A stretch of DNA of 64,000 bases from Salegentibacter lacus (GCF_020164555.1 NZ_JAIQZB010000014.1:1-64000), one strand, 5' to 3'. Counted from the first letter of the stretch, positions 1-8,138 are shown. Translations and numbers: made by a program. The notes: generated from the sequence alone by a model not told the origin.

Positions 1-1
1 G

Positions 2-217
2 AGTTGTTGCCAGTTACTGGAACCCCTCTATAATACCTTGAAGCAAAAAATACTGGAAGACGGGTACATCCAGGCCGACGAAAGTCCGATTAAGGTGCTG
101 GATAGTGATAAAAAAGGCAGCACACATTTCTCAATATTTACTTCGGCAAGTGGGAATTTCATTAAATCAAATTTTGTCTTTCAAATTGGCTACAAGGTTA
201 CGGTTATGGACAAGTAG
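2..217 (+). pseudogene. IS66-family transposase (TnpC) remnant
   Basis: Bases 2-127 read as an open frame containing YIQADESPIKVLDSDKKG, the conserved segment before and at the first catalytic Asp of IS66-family transposases. After about base 127 the frame loses similarity and stops at 215-217. Only about 40 recognisable residues remain out of the roughly 500 usual for TnpC, and the window edge cuts the upstream side. This is a dead fragment showing earlier transposon traffic here. Confidence 0.75.
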
Positions 218-333
218 CGGGAATAGGGACACGAATTTATCGGCTTAACCTTTAGTTTCCTAGATTTCTAAATTACACTTTTTCGGCAAAACCCGCTATT
301 TACTATAGGAACCGATGTTGTAGCCAGTACCAT
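185..333. repeat. attC-like imperfect inverted repeat
   Basis: The left arm begins ATTGGCTACAAGGTTACGG (185 on) and contains TAGCGGG. The reverse complement of the right arm begins ATGGTACTGGCTACAAC (ending at 333) and also reaches AAATAGCGGG. The arms share GGCTACAA, a GGTT block and TAGCGGG, leaving an unpaired centre, which resembles an integron attC hairpin. A related GGCTACAAC box lies at 3477-3493, on the other side of the OLD gene. The attC reading is an inference. Confidence 0.35.
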
Positions 334-785
334 TAATCTGCAACTGTTAATAGGTCTGAAAACATTTCTGTGAATTCATATCTGTCATTTCCTTCTTCGC
401 TGTACTTTTCCATTTCTCTAATCTGGTCAACTGTCATTCTAGTCCAAAAGGTTTCTAAAATTATCGACTTTTTAGTTGAAGTTTCATTTGCTATTAAAAC
501 TTTGGCATCGCAAGTGTCCGTTATGGATAAGTTATTACCTTCTCGAAGGCTTAAACAATCTTTATGAATATAATTTTCAGGTTCTCTTTTTCGAGTAACG
601 TAAGCTTTAATTCCATCCTGTCTTAACTCTTCTATTTGTTCAATATTTTTTTGTTCTTCAGGAGTTCCTTTGTCTGAATCTAGTAATACACAATATGGAA
701 TTTCAAATTGTTCTGCTAATTGTAATGTGCGCCAATGTTTTAAGTTGCCACAGCCACCAATTGGTACTAAAGCTATTTTTTTATC

Positions 786-794
786 ATCAAAAGT
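786..794. repeat. Target-site duplication, left copy (ATCAAAAGT)
   Basis: This 9-bp sequence is identical to 2104-2112 and abuts the left inverted repeat of the IS. Collapsing the two copies restores the OLD reading frame, which confirms the call. Confidence 0.9.
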
Positions 795-2103
795 CACTAG
801 TGTCCGGTTAAGGAGTATGTGAATCATTGGGAAGTATTACTATATAAAGGATAAACGTTCATTGAAATATTTTTCGATTTGAAATTGAATTAGGGAAAAT
901 GATTGGAGCTTTGCCGGATGAATAAAGGCAGGACAATTTTATCACAGGTTTTGGATTTTATATCCAAATATGAGTTTGACAAATGTGTAGCGAAGTATAA
1001 TGGCAATTATAGGGTCAGGAGTTTTACTTGCTGGGAACAATTTATCGTGATGATGTTTGCCCAGTTCACCTATCGTGAAAGCTTACGAGATATAGAGTCG
1101 TGTTTGGCTGCAATCTCTGGTAAACTCTATCACAGCGGAGTGAAAAGTAAAGTGAAGCGATCCACCTTATCAGATGCCAATGAAAAACGGGATTGGCGTA
1201 TTTATGCTGAAATTGCACAGCTCCTGATAGGAGAAGCCCGGGAACTTTATAAGGAAGACCATAATTTTTCTGTAAACATCGATGAAATTGCCTATGCCTT
1301 GGACAGTAGTACCATTGATTTGTGTTTATCCCTGTTTCCATGGGCCAAATTCCGAAAAAATAAGGCAGCTGTTAAAATGCATACCCAATTGGATTTAAGA
1401 GGCAATATTCCCACTTTTATTGAGATTACGGATGGTAAAGTGCACGATGTAAATATTCTGGATGCTTTGACCTTAGAGCCAGGTGCTTTTTATATTATGG
1501 ACAGGGCTTATCTTGACTTTGAGCGGCTTTACCATTTAAATGAATGTTTGAGTTTTTTTGTGATTCGGGAAAAACGCAATTTTAATTACAGAAGGGTTTA
1601 TTCTAACAAGGTGGATAAAACCTTGGGGTTTAAGTGTGATCAGATCATAAAGCTCACGGGGTTTTATAGCAAGCAGAAATATCCAGAAAAACTCCGGAGG
1701 ATCAAATATTTTGATAAAGAGACAGGGAAAACTTTAGTTTTTTTAACTAATAATTTCACCTACCAAGCAACGATTATTGCTGAGCTATATAAAGAAAGAT
1801 GGAAAATCGAATTATTTTTCAAATGGATTAAGCAACATCTGAGAATCAAGAGTTTTTTTGGAACAAGCTTGAATGCGGTTTATACCCAAATATGGATAGC
1901 AGTAAGTGCCTATCTGATAATTGCAATTATGAAGAAAAGACTGAAAATAGAGCTTGAACTTTACACTATTTTACAAATTTTGAGTATTAGCCTCTTTGAG
2001 AAAGTAACTGTAAATCAATTACTTAACAATAAAGAATACAGAAACAATATTAATGACGATTATAACCAACTAGAAATGTTTGATTTATAACCGGACACTA
2101 GTG
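795..2103 (+). mobile_element. IS4-type insertion sequence, complete, 1309 bp
   Basis: The ends are a perfect 16-bp inverted repeat: CACTAGTGTCCGGTTA at 795-810 and its reverse complement at 2088-2103. It is flanked by the 9-bp direct repeat ATCAAAAGT at 786-794 and 2104-2112, a target-site duplication. The element carries one intact transposase gene on the plus strand, opposite to the interrupted gene. Perfect ends and duplication point to a recent insertion. Confidence 0.92.
918..2090 (+). CDS. IS4-family transposase (DUF4372 N-terminal domain)
   Basis: This is a DDE transposase that moves the surrounding 1.3-kb element. The start MNKGRTILSQVLDFISKYEF at 918 matches the usual start of DUF4372/IS4 transposases; the frame is open upstream to a TTG at 903, but that adds nothing conserved. 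The N-terminal domain runs over about residues 1-90. The catalytic acidic residues are visible in ALDSSTIDLCL, in IMDRAYLDF, and as the Glu of ERWKIELFFKWIKQ, the YREK-like box. At 390 residues it is full length and uninterrupted, so it is probably active. It ends 13 bp before the right end of the element. Confidence 0.93.
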   Translation: MNKGRTILSQVLDFISKYEFDKCVAKYNGNYRVRSFTCWEQFIVMMFAQFTYRESLRDIESCLAAISGKLYHSGVKSKVKRSTLSDANEKRDWRIYAEIAQLLIGEARELYKEDHNFSVNIDEIAYALDSSTIDLCLSLFPWAKFRKNKAAVKMHTQLDLRGNIPTFIEITDGKVHDVNILDALTLEPGAFYIMDRAYLDFERLYHLNECLSFFVIREKRNFNYRRVYSNKVDKTLGFKCDQIIKLTGFYSKQKYPEKLRRIKYFDKETGKTLVFLTNNFTYQATIIAELYKERWKIELFFKWIKQHLRIKSFFGTSLNAVYTQIWIAVSAYLIIAIMKKRLKIELELYTILQILSISLFEKVTVNQLLNNKEYRNNINDDYNQLEMFDL

Positions 2104-2112
2104 ATCAAAAGT
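2104..2112. repeat. Target-site duplication, right copy (ATCAAAAGT)
   Basis: This is the second copy of the 9-bp duplication, abutting the right inverted repeat of the IS. Confidence 0.9.
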
Positions 2113-3476
2113 ATGATCTATATGACCTGCAGTTTTTAATTCCAACGCAGTATGTTTCACGAATGAAACATCACTTTTTCCTTCTAAAAGAAGCATTGCA
2201 GACGCATTTTTATCTACAGGGTTTGGCAAAACTCCTAGTGTAACAGCAATTTTTTCAAATACTTCATCTGTTCCTAGTTCAATTTTTCTGTTGTTACCGT
2301 CTTTTTCAATAAACCTTAAACTATCTAATGGAAGTAGCCCTGCTAATACTGGTGTATGTGTTGTCAAAATAATCTGAGAATTACCAGTATTTGATAAATC
2401 CATAAATGCTTGAATCAACATTTCTTGATGATCCGGATGTTGAGAGGTCTCTGGTTCTTCAAAGGCGAAAATTATTTGACTTCCATCGTTTTGTTCTCTT
2501 AATCTTTCTGCTTCTGCTCTGAAAAAATTTAATAGAATTAGTCTTCTTACGCCACTGCCTCTTTTGTTTATCGGAATGTCGTCTTCTGATTTAATTGTTA
2601 ATTTAAATTGACTATCAAATTTAGGTTCGGTTTTAAATTCAGGATTTAATTCGTCAGCTAAATCTGGTGACATCTCTTTTAACTTTTTCAATGTTCTTTT
2701 TGCCGTATTTATAGCTTTATTCCTGACTTGTTCTTTAATATGTTCAATCTCATCATCCAATTCAGATAACGCCTGTCGAACTGCTATTTTCATCGGGTCT
2801 GTTACTTCCTTGTCATCATCTTTACTTTGTCTGTCAGATTGAAATAAAGCATAAATCGGAAGATAATTTTTTAAAGTATCATAGACTTTTTTGGTGTCTT
2901 CTTTATCTACTAAAAGTTCCGTCTCCTGAATTTCTAAATCTTGGAATGATTCCCAGATTGCTTTTCTTATTGATGAATTTATACTTGCGTTGTAATTATC
3001 CTTACCAATCTCAAGGGATTCCGCTCTTTTTTTTAGTTCAGTTCTTTTTAGAGCTAATAAATCACCTGCATTCTCTGCAGAAGGGTGATTGCATACAATA
3101 AAAACTTTCTCTTTAGGTTTTGCAGCAGTTGCAGTAAATACCTTTTTAATTTCTAATTTTCCACCAGAATTTAAAAGTTTTTCAGCTTCTAATGAAGTAG
3201 GATTGGCAGCGTCAATAATTATTTCATCTGGAAAATCTGAAAATGTACAAGAGATCTCAATATTTTTATCAGCAGCATTTATATTCAAATCTTCTTTCTC
3301 GCAATTCACTAATGAGTTATTAAAGAAGATTTCAAGAGCTTCTAAAATAGTTGATTTCCCTGCATCATTTTTCCCTATGAATGAAGTTAAATTTGATATT
3401 GGTATTTCAGTATCATCTTTGTACCCTCTAAAATTTTTGATTTTTACTTTTTCTAATTTCATTGGTTAGGTTTCTT

Positions 3477-3493
3477 ATGGTATTGGCTACAAC
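3477..3493. repeat. Inverted copy of the GTTGTAGCCA box upstream of the OLD gene
   Basis: ATGGTATTGGCTACAAC is the reverse complement, with one mismatch, of the 17 bases at 317-333. The two copies bracket the OLD gene exactly: one lies just after its stop codon and one 14 bp before its start codon. A short TATCCCG/CGGGATA inverted repeat follows at about 3500-3545. Confidence 0.5.
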
Positions 3494-3721
3494 TCGTTAT
3501 ATCCCGCTTAAAATACCCATTTAATAAGAAGAATACCGGGATAAACTCAATTTTATAAAACTAACCATATTTACTCAAAGGAAATTACGGAAAACCGTAA
3601 GTGGGAAGAAAAATATAATAGCATATCCAAGAATATTAGGCGGGTTATTTTTTTAGATTTGAGGATCTTGGCAAACTAGTCTAAATCTGATTGACCATTT
3701 GAGCGACTTAAGAATGAAGCA

Positions 3722-4075
3722 TTACATAGAATGTATCTCTATAATTCTTTCTTCTAATTGTTTGCTTTTGCTCCCATTCTTATTTTGTTTTGGGATTTTT
3801 TGATATTTAATCTCAATAATATCTTCTTTTGGAATGAACTTTGGCAAAAGTTCACATAAGGATTTCAGCTTTAATGCTTTTGCGATTAAAGCTAAATGTC
3901 TAATACTGTATTTGTCGGGTTGTCCTAAAGCCTCAACTTTTCCTACAAAGCTTTTACTTAAATTCATAAGCTCACTTAACTGGCGTTGAGAAATGTCATT
4001 TTTCTCCCGTAATCTTCGAACTCGATTTATAATTTCGTAGTCAAGTCTGGATATTTTAACTGAAAAATTTTCCAT
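3722..4075 (-). CDS. XRE-family helix-turn-helix regulator
   Basis: This is a 117-residue DNA-binding protein. A single Cro/C1-type HTH covers about residues 12-75 (RRLREKNDISQRQLSELMNLSKSFVGKVEALG), followed by a basic, Lys-rich tail. It is transcribed away from the structured RNA locus at 4124-4993. The 20 bases beyond its start codon contain the palindrome GCTCC-N8-GGAGC (4082-4099), which overlaps the -33 element of a plus-strand promoter. The probable role, inferred from this arrangement, is repression of its own gene and of the divergent transcript. It has no effector domain, and its biological signal is unknown. Confidence 0.85.
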   Translation of the reverse strand: MENFSVKISRLDYEIINRVRRLREKNDISQRQLSELMNLSKSFVGKVEALGQPDKYSIRHLALIAKALKLKSLCELLPKFIPKEDIIEIKYQKIPKQNKNGSKSKQLEERIIEIHSM

Positions 4076-4081
4076 AATTAT

Positions 4082-4099
4082 GCTCCGATTATTTGGAGC
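4082..4099. promoter_or_regulatory. Palindromic operator between XRE gene and divergent transcript
   Basis: GCTCCGATTATTTGGAGC has perfect 5-bp arms around an 8-bp centre. It lies 6 bp from the XRE start codon and covers the TTTG of the -33 box of the plus-strand promoter. This is the expected position for an XRE autoregulatory site. Confidence 0.55.
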
Positions 4100-4123
4100 G
4101 TTTGTTTTTTGTTATTATCTTTG
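4092..4123 (+). promoter_or_regulatory. Bacteroidota-type promoter for the structured RNA
   Basis: The -7 element TATCTTTG (4116-4123) fits the Bacteroidota consensus TAnnTTTG. A TTTG at 4092-4095 lies 20 bp upstream, where the -33 box is expected. Transcription would start near 4130 on the plus strand. Confidence 0.55.
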
Positions 4124-4433
4124 TTTCAGTTATATAAGCGACAATTAGAAGAAAGAGTTTTTAGCTCTCTCTTAATACGATGTCACTCATGAACGAAAAC
4201 CGTCAATTTTCCCTATGAGTAGACCGTGAGCTCGCTGTCTATTGGAATTTATATCTTTGCGATATAAACCAATGGGCGGGTCTCATGTTAGTCTTTGGGG
4301 AACCAAGTTTCGGCTTGGCGGTTCTTGACGGTACCACGTTAAAGCATTGAGGCTCGCTTTATTGGTTTTTAATCATTAAAGCACTTCACTGGCTTCCTGA
4401 GTATACATCGTTTACATAATAAAAGTCAATATT

Positions 4434-4574
4434 ATGAAAACGAGTAAAGCAAATCTATCAAAGCACCTCTGTTGCAAATCATTAGTCGCAGGCATCACCC
4501 ATTGTGATCCCGAACAGGTACAATCACATCCCCTTCAATCTATCTTAAAGAACATAATATGTGCGCCAGAATAA
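4434..4574 (+). CDS. 46-residue Cys-rich ORF inside the structured transcript
   Basis: An ATG-initiated frame starts with MKTSKANLSKHLCCKSLVAG and ends in IICAPE. It has four Cys (a CC pair, then THCDPE and IICAPE), a basic N-terminus, and neither a signal peptide nor a membrane segment. It begins 23 bp after the outer helix closes at 4411, so the ORF would follow a folded leader. It could be a real small protein, a leader peptide, or chance. I do not recognise a characterised family. Confidence 0.35.
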   Translation: MKTSKANLSKHLCCKSLVAGITHCDPEQVQSHPLQSILKNIICAPE

Positions 4575-4672
4575 TGTGGGCGTAACCGGTAGTAAAAAGC
4601 CCTGCCTTTTGCCCGGTTATACCGGCCCGCTATCCAAGAGTTAACAAAATAGGGTAGCGATAGGGATTTAGG

Positions 4673-4723
4673 CCACTACAATAATATAGTTATTCGCACT
4701 GCTATAAATGTAGTAGGTTTTTT
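4673..4723 (+). terminator. Terminator-like hairpin with T-run
   Basis: Arms CCACTACA (4673-4680) and TGTAGTAGG (4709-4717) pair with one bulge, with an inner TATAG/CTATA pairing, followed directly by TTTTTT (4718-4723). It would end a transcript of about 590 nt started near 4130. Confidence 0.5.
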
Positions 4724-4831
4724 CTCTTCGTGCAAATACGAATTCTTATTTCATAGGTAAGCGGAGCCGGTTTTTTGCTCTTACATTTTAATAGGCCAAA
4801 GTGGTCGGCAGTAGCTATTACTGTATTCAAT

Positions 4832-4874
4832 AATTCTTGATTGCGGGATCAAGGAATTCTTATAAATAATCCCG
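4832..4874 (+). promoter_or_regulatory. Two mutually exclusive hairpins
   Basis: AATTCTTGAT (4832-4841) pairs with ATCAAGGAATT (4848-4858). CGGGAT (4844-4849) instead pairs with ATCCCG (4869-4874). The two stems share bases 4848-4849, and the second also uses the loop of the first, so only one can form at a time. A run of T residues lies at 4885-4890. This geometry recalls attenuators, but the function is unknown. Confidence 0.35.
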
Positions 4875-4966
4875 TGGGTTGCTGTTTTTTGATGCCCTAT
4901 AATTTCTAACAGCTTTGGGCGGGGCCTCTTTGGGGCACTGGGAATATAGATTTGGGTTAATAGGTG

Positions 4967-4993
4967 CTAACGCATAGGGGCGTTAGGTTTTTA
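4967..4993 (+). terminator. Rho-independent terminator before the SusC operon
   Basis: CTAACGC (4967-4973) and GCGTTAG (4980-4986) form a 7-bp stem with a 6-base loop, followed by GTTTTT. It closes the upstream transcript and separates it from the susC operon. Confidence 0.7.
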
Positions 4994-5029
4994 AAAAAGA
5001 AATTGCTATTGAAGAAAAATTTGAATTAG

Positions 5030-5103
5030 CCTTTATAAAGGTTATAAGCTAAAAAGCCTTCCCTTACTAAAGATTGGCGTCTGAGTGGGGAAGGCCTAAG
5101 CTT
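5030..5103 (+). promoter_or_regulatory. SusC leader: palindrome plus stable hairpin
   Basis: CCTTTATAAAGG (5030-5041) is a perfect 12-bp palindrome. It is followed by a hairpin with inner stem GCCTTCCC/GGGAAGGC (5056-5063 with 5088-5095) and outer stem AAGCT/AGCTT (5046-5050 with 5099-5103). The hairpin ends 38 bp before the susC start codon, so it lies in the operon leader and could control elongation or translation. Confidence 0.45.
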
Positions 5104-5141
5104 AAATAAAACAATGTTTCATTTAAATACCACACGAAATT

Positions 5142-8129
5142 ATGAAAAATAATTATTCGCGCCTTAAATGGGTGGCACTAATTATTCTGGGCGGGATACT
5201 CTTCTTCCTGTCCAAAGCTGCACAAGCAGCAACCACTACCCTTCCCTTGCAAGAGCAAGAAGTCTCGGGTTTAGTAGAAGATAAAAACGGCCTTCCTATT
5301 CCAGGCGTGACCGTAAAGGTTAAAAATACCAATAGAGGAACAGTAACTAACCTGGATGGCGAGTATAACATCACTGCTCCTGCCAAAGGCATTTTGGTTT
5401 TTTCCTATATAGGTTTCAGAACTGTAGAAATCGCGGTAGAAAATAATGCAGAGATAAATGTTCAATTAGAAGAAGATGTTGCCTCACTTGGCGAAGTAAA
5501 AATTAATGCTGGTTATTATACCACTACTGAAAGGGAACAAACAGGGAATATTTCTAAAGTTACTGCAGAGGAAATAGAACTGCAACCGGTGGTGAGCCCA
5601 ATACAAGCCTTACAAGGGAGAATGGCCGGGGTAGAAATAACTCCGGGAGGCAGTAATCCCGGCACCGCTTCAACTATCCGAATAAGGGGCACAAACAGCC
5701 TTCGTGAAGAAGGAAACTACCCTTTATATATTATTGACGGGGTTCCAATAAATTCTACACCGGTAGAAACCAATTCAATTATAGGAACGGCTGGTATCGA
5801 CCCACTCAATAACTTAAATGTTTCTAACATAGAGAGTATTGAAGTTTTAAAGGATGCCGATGCTACTGCTATATACGGGTCGCGTGGAGCTAACGGAGTT
5901 GTTTTGATTACCACTAAAACCGGGAAACAACGTGGAACAGGTCTCGAAGCCAGGTTTTATACCGGCGTAGCCACAGTTCCCAATCGGCTGGACCTATTAA
6001 ATACCGAAGAATATCTGGAAGTAAGAAGAGCAGCTTTTGAAAACGACGGGGTTGAACCTACAGCACAAAATGCTTATGATTTGGTAACGTGGGATCAGGA
6101 TCGCTACACCGACTGGCAAGACTTCTTTTATGGTGGAACTGCTGAAACCACCAATGCCAATATTTCCTTTTCAGGAGGGAGCGATAAAACTTTCTTTAGA
6201 TTAGGTGGCTCTTATTTTTCTCAGGGCACGGTCTATCCAGGAGATAATACTTACAATAAAATAACTGGTAATTTTAACCTTGACCATTCATCTGAAGATG
6301 AAAAACTAAAACTCAATTTTTCTGCGAATTACGGGGTGGATATAAATGATCTTTTCTGGAGCAATAGTATAAGTTCGTCAACAGTTTTATTGCCTCCAAA
6401 TGCACCTGATCTTTTTACTGAAGATGGTAGTTTAAATTGGGAAGAATGGGCAGTAGCAGATTTAGAAAACCCTCTGGCCGGTTACTATAATCGCGGCAGA
6501 ACGGAAACCAACAATTTATTGTCAAACCTTGGTTTATCCTACCAAATTCTAAATAACCTACAGGTACGATTAAATGCCGGTTATACATATTATGAAAGTC
6601 AGGAATTAATGAAACGCCCAGGCAGGTCGTATAATCCTTCGGCAGGAGAACCTAACAATTCTTTTCATTTAAATTCCCATAGAAAATCCTGGATTCTTGA
6701 ACCTCAGTTGATCTTTAATGACAATTTCGGTGATGTCAATTTAGATGCTATAATAGGTGGAACCTTTCAGGAAAATACGAATAGCCAGGTTAGATACCAG
6801 GGATCCGGTTATGTAACGGAATCACTTATTGGCAATTTAGATGCAGCTGAACGGGTAATTAATGCTTCAAGCCAAACAAACCAGTACAGATATGCTGCAG
6901 TCTTTGCCCGGATAGGAACAAACTGGAAGAGGAAAATATTTATAAATTTCACAGGGCGACGTGACGGCTCTTCGCGCTTCGGTCCGGAAAATCGTTTTGC
7001 GAATTTCGGAGCAATAGGTGCAGCCTGGATTTTTACAGAGGAAGAGCTAATTAAAAATGCGCTATCATTTCTGTCATTTGGAAAATTAAGGGGTAGTTAT
7101 GGTAGTACTGGAAATGATCAAATTGGTGATTACGGTTACCTGGATTCATACGAGGCAACCCCTGGCCCTGGAGGATTATACCCCGTTTCCCTGGCTAACC
7201 CCTCATTTTCATGGGAAGTTAACAAAAAGTTGGAAGCCGCACTGGAATTAGGTATTTTCAAAGACAAACTGAATCTTGGGATAAGCTGGTACCGCAACCG
7301 TTCTTCAAACCAATTGGTAGGATATCCCTTGCCCGCTATTACGGGGTTCAATACCGTTCAGGCAAATCTTCCTGCCACGGTAGAAAATAGCGGTTGGGAA
7401 GTGGAAATATCTTCTTTGAATTTTAACTCAGATGATTTTCGCTGGCAGACTTCATTGAATTTTAGTATCCCGAAAAACAGCTTAGTAAGTTATCCGGAAA
7501 TTGAACAGTCTTCGTATGCAAATACTTATCGAATTGGTCATCCTGTAAACATATCACTTTTATATAGATATGAAGGAATTGATCCAGAAACGGGATTATA
7601 TCAAATTGCGGATATTAATGGTGATGGAAGTTTTGATTATGAAGACCGGGTGGTAATCCAGGATTTAACCAGAGAATATTACGGCGGAATAAATAACAAC
7701 CTCAGTTTTAAAAATTTTAGCCTCCAGTTCTTATTACAGTATGTAAAACATGAAGGTATGGTTTCCTTTTTTAATGCCGGTAGACCTACCAATCAACGGG
7801 ATGTGGTTTTAGACGCTTTAAATTCAAACGAAGATTACCAAAGAATATCTCAGTTACCAGCCACCAATCAAGCTTATAACAATGCTATAAATTCAAATTT
7901 AGCTATCCAGGATGCTTCCTTCTTACGGTTAAAAACATTTTCGCTAGGATATAATTTACCAGGAAGTCTTCTGCAATCATTTGGATTAAGGGACGGAAAA
8001 ATTTTTCTTACGGGGCAGAACTTGTTTACAATCTCTCCTTACGAAGGTTTAGATCCTGAACTATCATATTCCAGCACTTCATTTGGAAACCTTCGGACAG
8101 TAACTGCCGGTCTTCAATTTAACTTTTAA
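5142..8129 (+). CDS. SusC/RagA-family TonB-dependent outer-membrane transporter
   Basis: This 995-residue barrel imports large substrates with a SusD partner, driven by TonB. Residues 1-30 form a signal peptide. A carboxypeptidase-regulatory-like domain follows (about 38-125, from VSGLVEDKNGLPIPGVTVKV), then the plug (about 130-260, with LQGRMAGVEI, IRIRGTNSL, YPLYIIDGVPIN and the SRGANGVVLITTKTG closing motif), then the 22-strand barrel ending in AGLQFNF. It is the first gene of a tight operon: susD starts 9 bp after its stop, and an M16 protease follows. The protease and the absence of any glycosidase suggest a peptide rather than a glycan substrate. That reading is an inference. Confidence 0.93.
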   Translation: MKNNYSRLKWVALIILGGILFFLSKAAQAATTTLPLQEQEVSGLVEDKNGLPIPGVTVKVKNTNRGTVTNLDGEYNITAPAKGILVFSYIGFRTVEIAVENNAEINVQLEEDVASLGEVKINAGYYTTTEREQTGNISKVTAEEIELQPVVSPIQALQGRMAGVEITPGGSNPGTASTIRIRGTNSLREEGNYPLYIIDGVPINSTPVETNSIIGTAGIDPLNNLNVSNIESIEVLKDADATAIYGSRGANGVVLITTKTGKQRGTGLEARFYTGVATVPNRLDLLNTEEYLEVRRAAFENDGVEPTAQNAYDLVTWDQDRYTDWQDFFYGGTAETTNANISFSGGSDKTFFRLGGSYFSQGTVYPGDNTYNKITGNFNLDHSSEDEKLKLNFSANYGVDINDLFWSNSISSSTVLLPPNAPDLFTEDGSLNWEEWAVADLENPLAGYYNRGRTETNNLLSNLGLSYQILNNLQVRLNAGYTYYESQELMKRPGRSYNPSAGEPNNSFHLNSHRKSWILEPQLIFNDNFGDVNLDAIIGGTFQENTNSQVRYQGSGYVTESLIGNLDAAERVINASSQTNQYRYAAVFARIGTNWKRKIFINFTGRRDGSSRFGPENRFANFGAIGAAWIFTEEELIKNALSFLSFGKLRGSYGSTGNDQIGDYGYLDSYEATPGPGGLYPVSLANPSFSWEVNKKLEAALELGIFKDKLNLGISWYRNRSSNQLVGYPLPAITGFNTVQANLPATVENSGWEVEISSLNFNSDDFRWQTSLNFSIPKNSLVSYPEIEQSSYANTYRIGHPVNISLLYRYEGIDPETGLYQIADINGDGSFDYEDRVVIQDLTREYYGGINNNLSFKNFSLQFLLQYVKHEGMVSFFNAGRPTNQRDVVLDALNSNEDYQRISQLPATNQAYNNAINSNLAIQDASFLRLKTFSLGYNLPGSLLQSFGLRDGKIFLTGQNLFTISPYEGLDPELSYSSTSFGNLRTVTAGLQFNF

Positions 8130-8138
8130 TCAAAAATT

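Larger units (their letters stand above)
333..3462 (-). pseudogene. OLD-family ATP-dependent endonuclease, split by an IS element
   Basis: Overcoming-lysogenization-defect nucleases couple an SMC/ABC-like ATPase to a TOPRIM nuclease and usually act against phage or foreign DNA. The 5' part (3462 down to 2104) encodes an N-terminal Walker A (GKNDAGKST), a Walker B-like FAFEEPETSQHPD, and the first TOPRIM acidic residue in LLLEGKSDVSF. The 3' part (785 to 333) encodes LVPIGGCGNLKHW and the DxD motif in VLLDSDKG. Removing the element (795-2103) and one 9-bp target copy joins the halves in frame as ...HTFD-DKKIALVP, giving 603 residues, a normal OLD length. No UvrD-like partner (Gabija GajB) is adjacent, so it may be a solitary OLD. 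The split product keeps the ATPase but loses most of the TOPRIM active site and is presumably inactive. Confidence 0.88.
4130..4993 (+). ncRNA. Candidate large structured RNA, no known family recognised
   Basis: The stretch has no long ORF but is dense with complementary segments. An outer helix ACGATGT/ACATCGT (4177-4183 with 4405-4411) encloses ACCGTCAA/TTGACGGT (4199-4206 with 4325-4332). That helix encloses a stem with arms ATTGG plus TTTATATC and GATATAAA plus CCAAT (4241-4273), and the GAACC/GGTTC hairpin (4300-4324). Further 3' are GTAACCGG/CCGGTTAT (4582-4620), CGCTATCC/GGGTAGCG (4628-4659), a hairpin followed by six T residues (4673-4723), and a terminator at 4967-4993. A promoter lies at 4092-4123. 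It does not match RNase P, tmRNA, SRP RNA or a group II intron domain V by eye. The boundary may be 4723 or 4993. Confidence 0.5.

Noticed and set aside
797-800. 4-bp CTAG as the target duplication of the IS
   Set aside because: Using CTAG leaves the OLD gene out of frame; extending the inverted repeat to 16 bp gives a 9-bp duplication that restores the frame.
1066-1341. 91-codon minus-strand frame inside the IS
   Set aside because: It is antisense to the transposase gene and has no signal or family; it is a shadow frame.
333-3462. Gabija system (GajA-GajB)
   Set aside because: Only the OLD-type gene is present; no UvrD-like helicase gene is adjacent.
3089-3469. 126-codon plus-strand frame over the OLD gene
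   Set aside because: It is antisense to a gene with clear domains and has no independent support.
4300-4324. Possible group II intron domain V
   Set aside because: The hairpin lacks the AGC triad, the GNRA loop and a GUGYG 5' end, and no reverse transcriptase is near.
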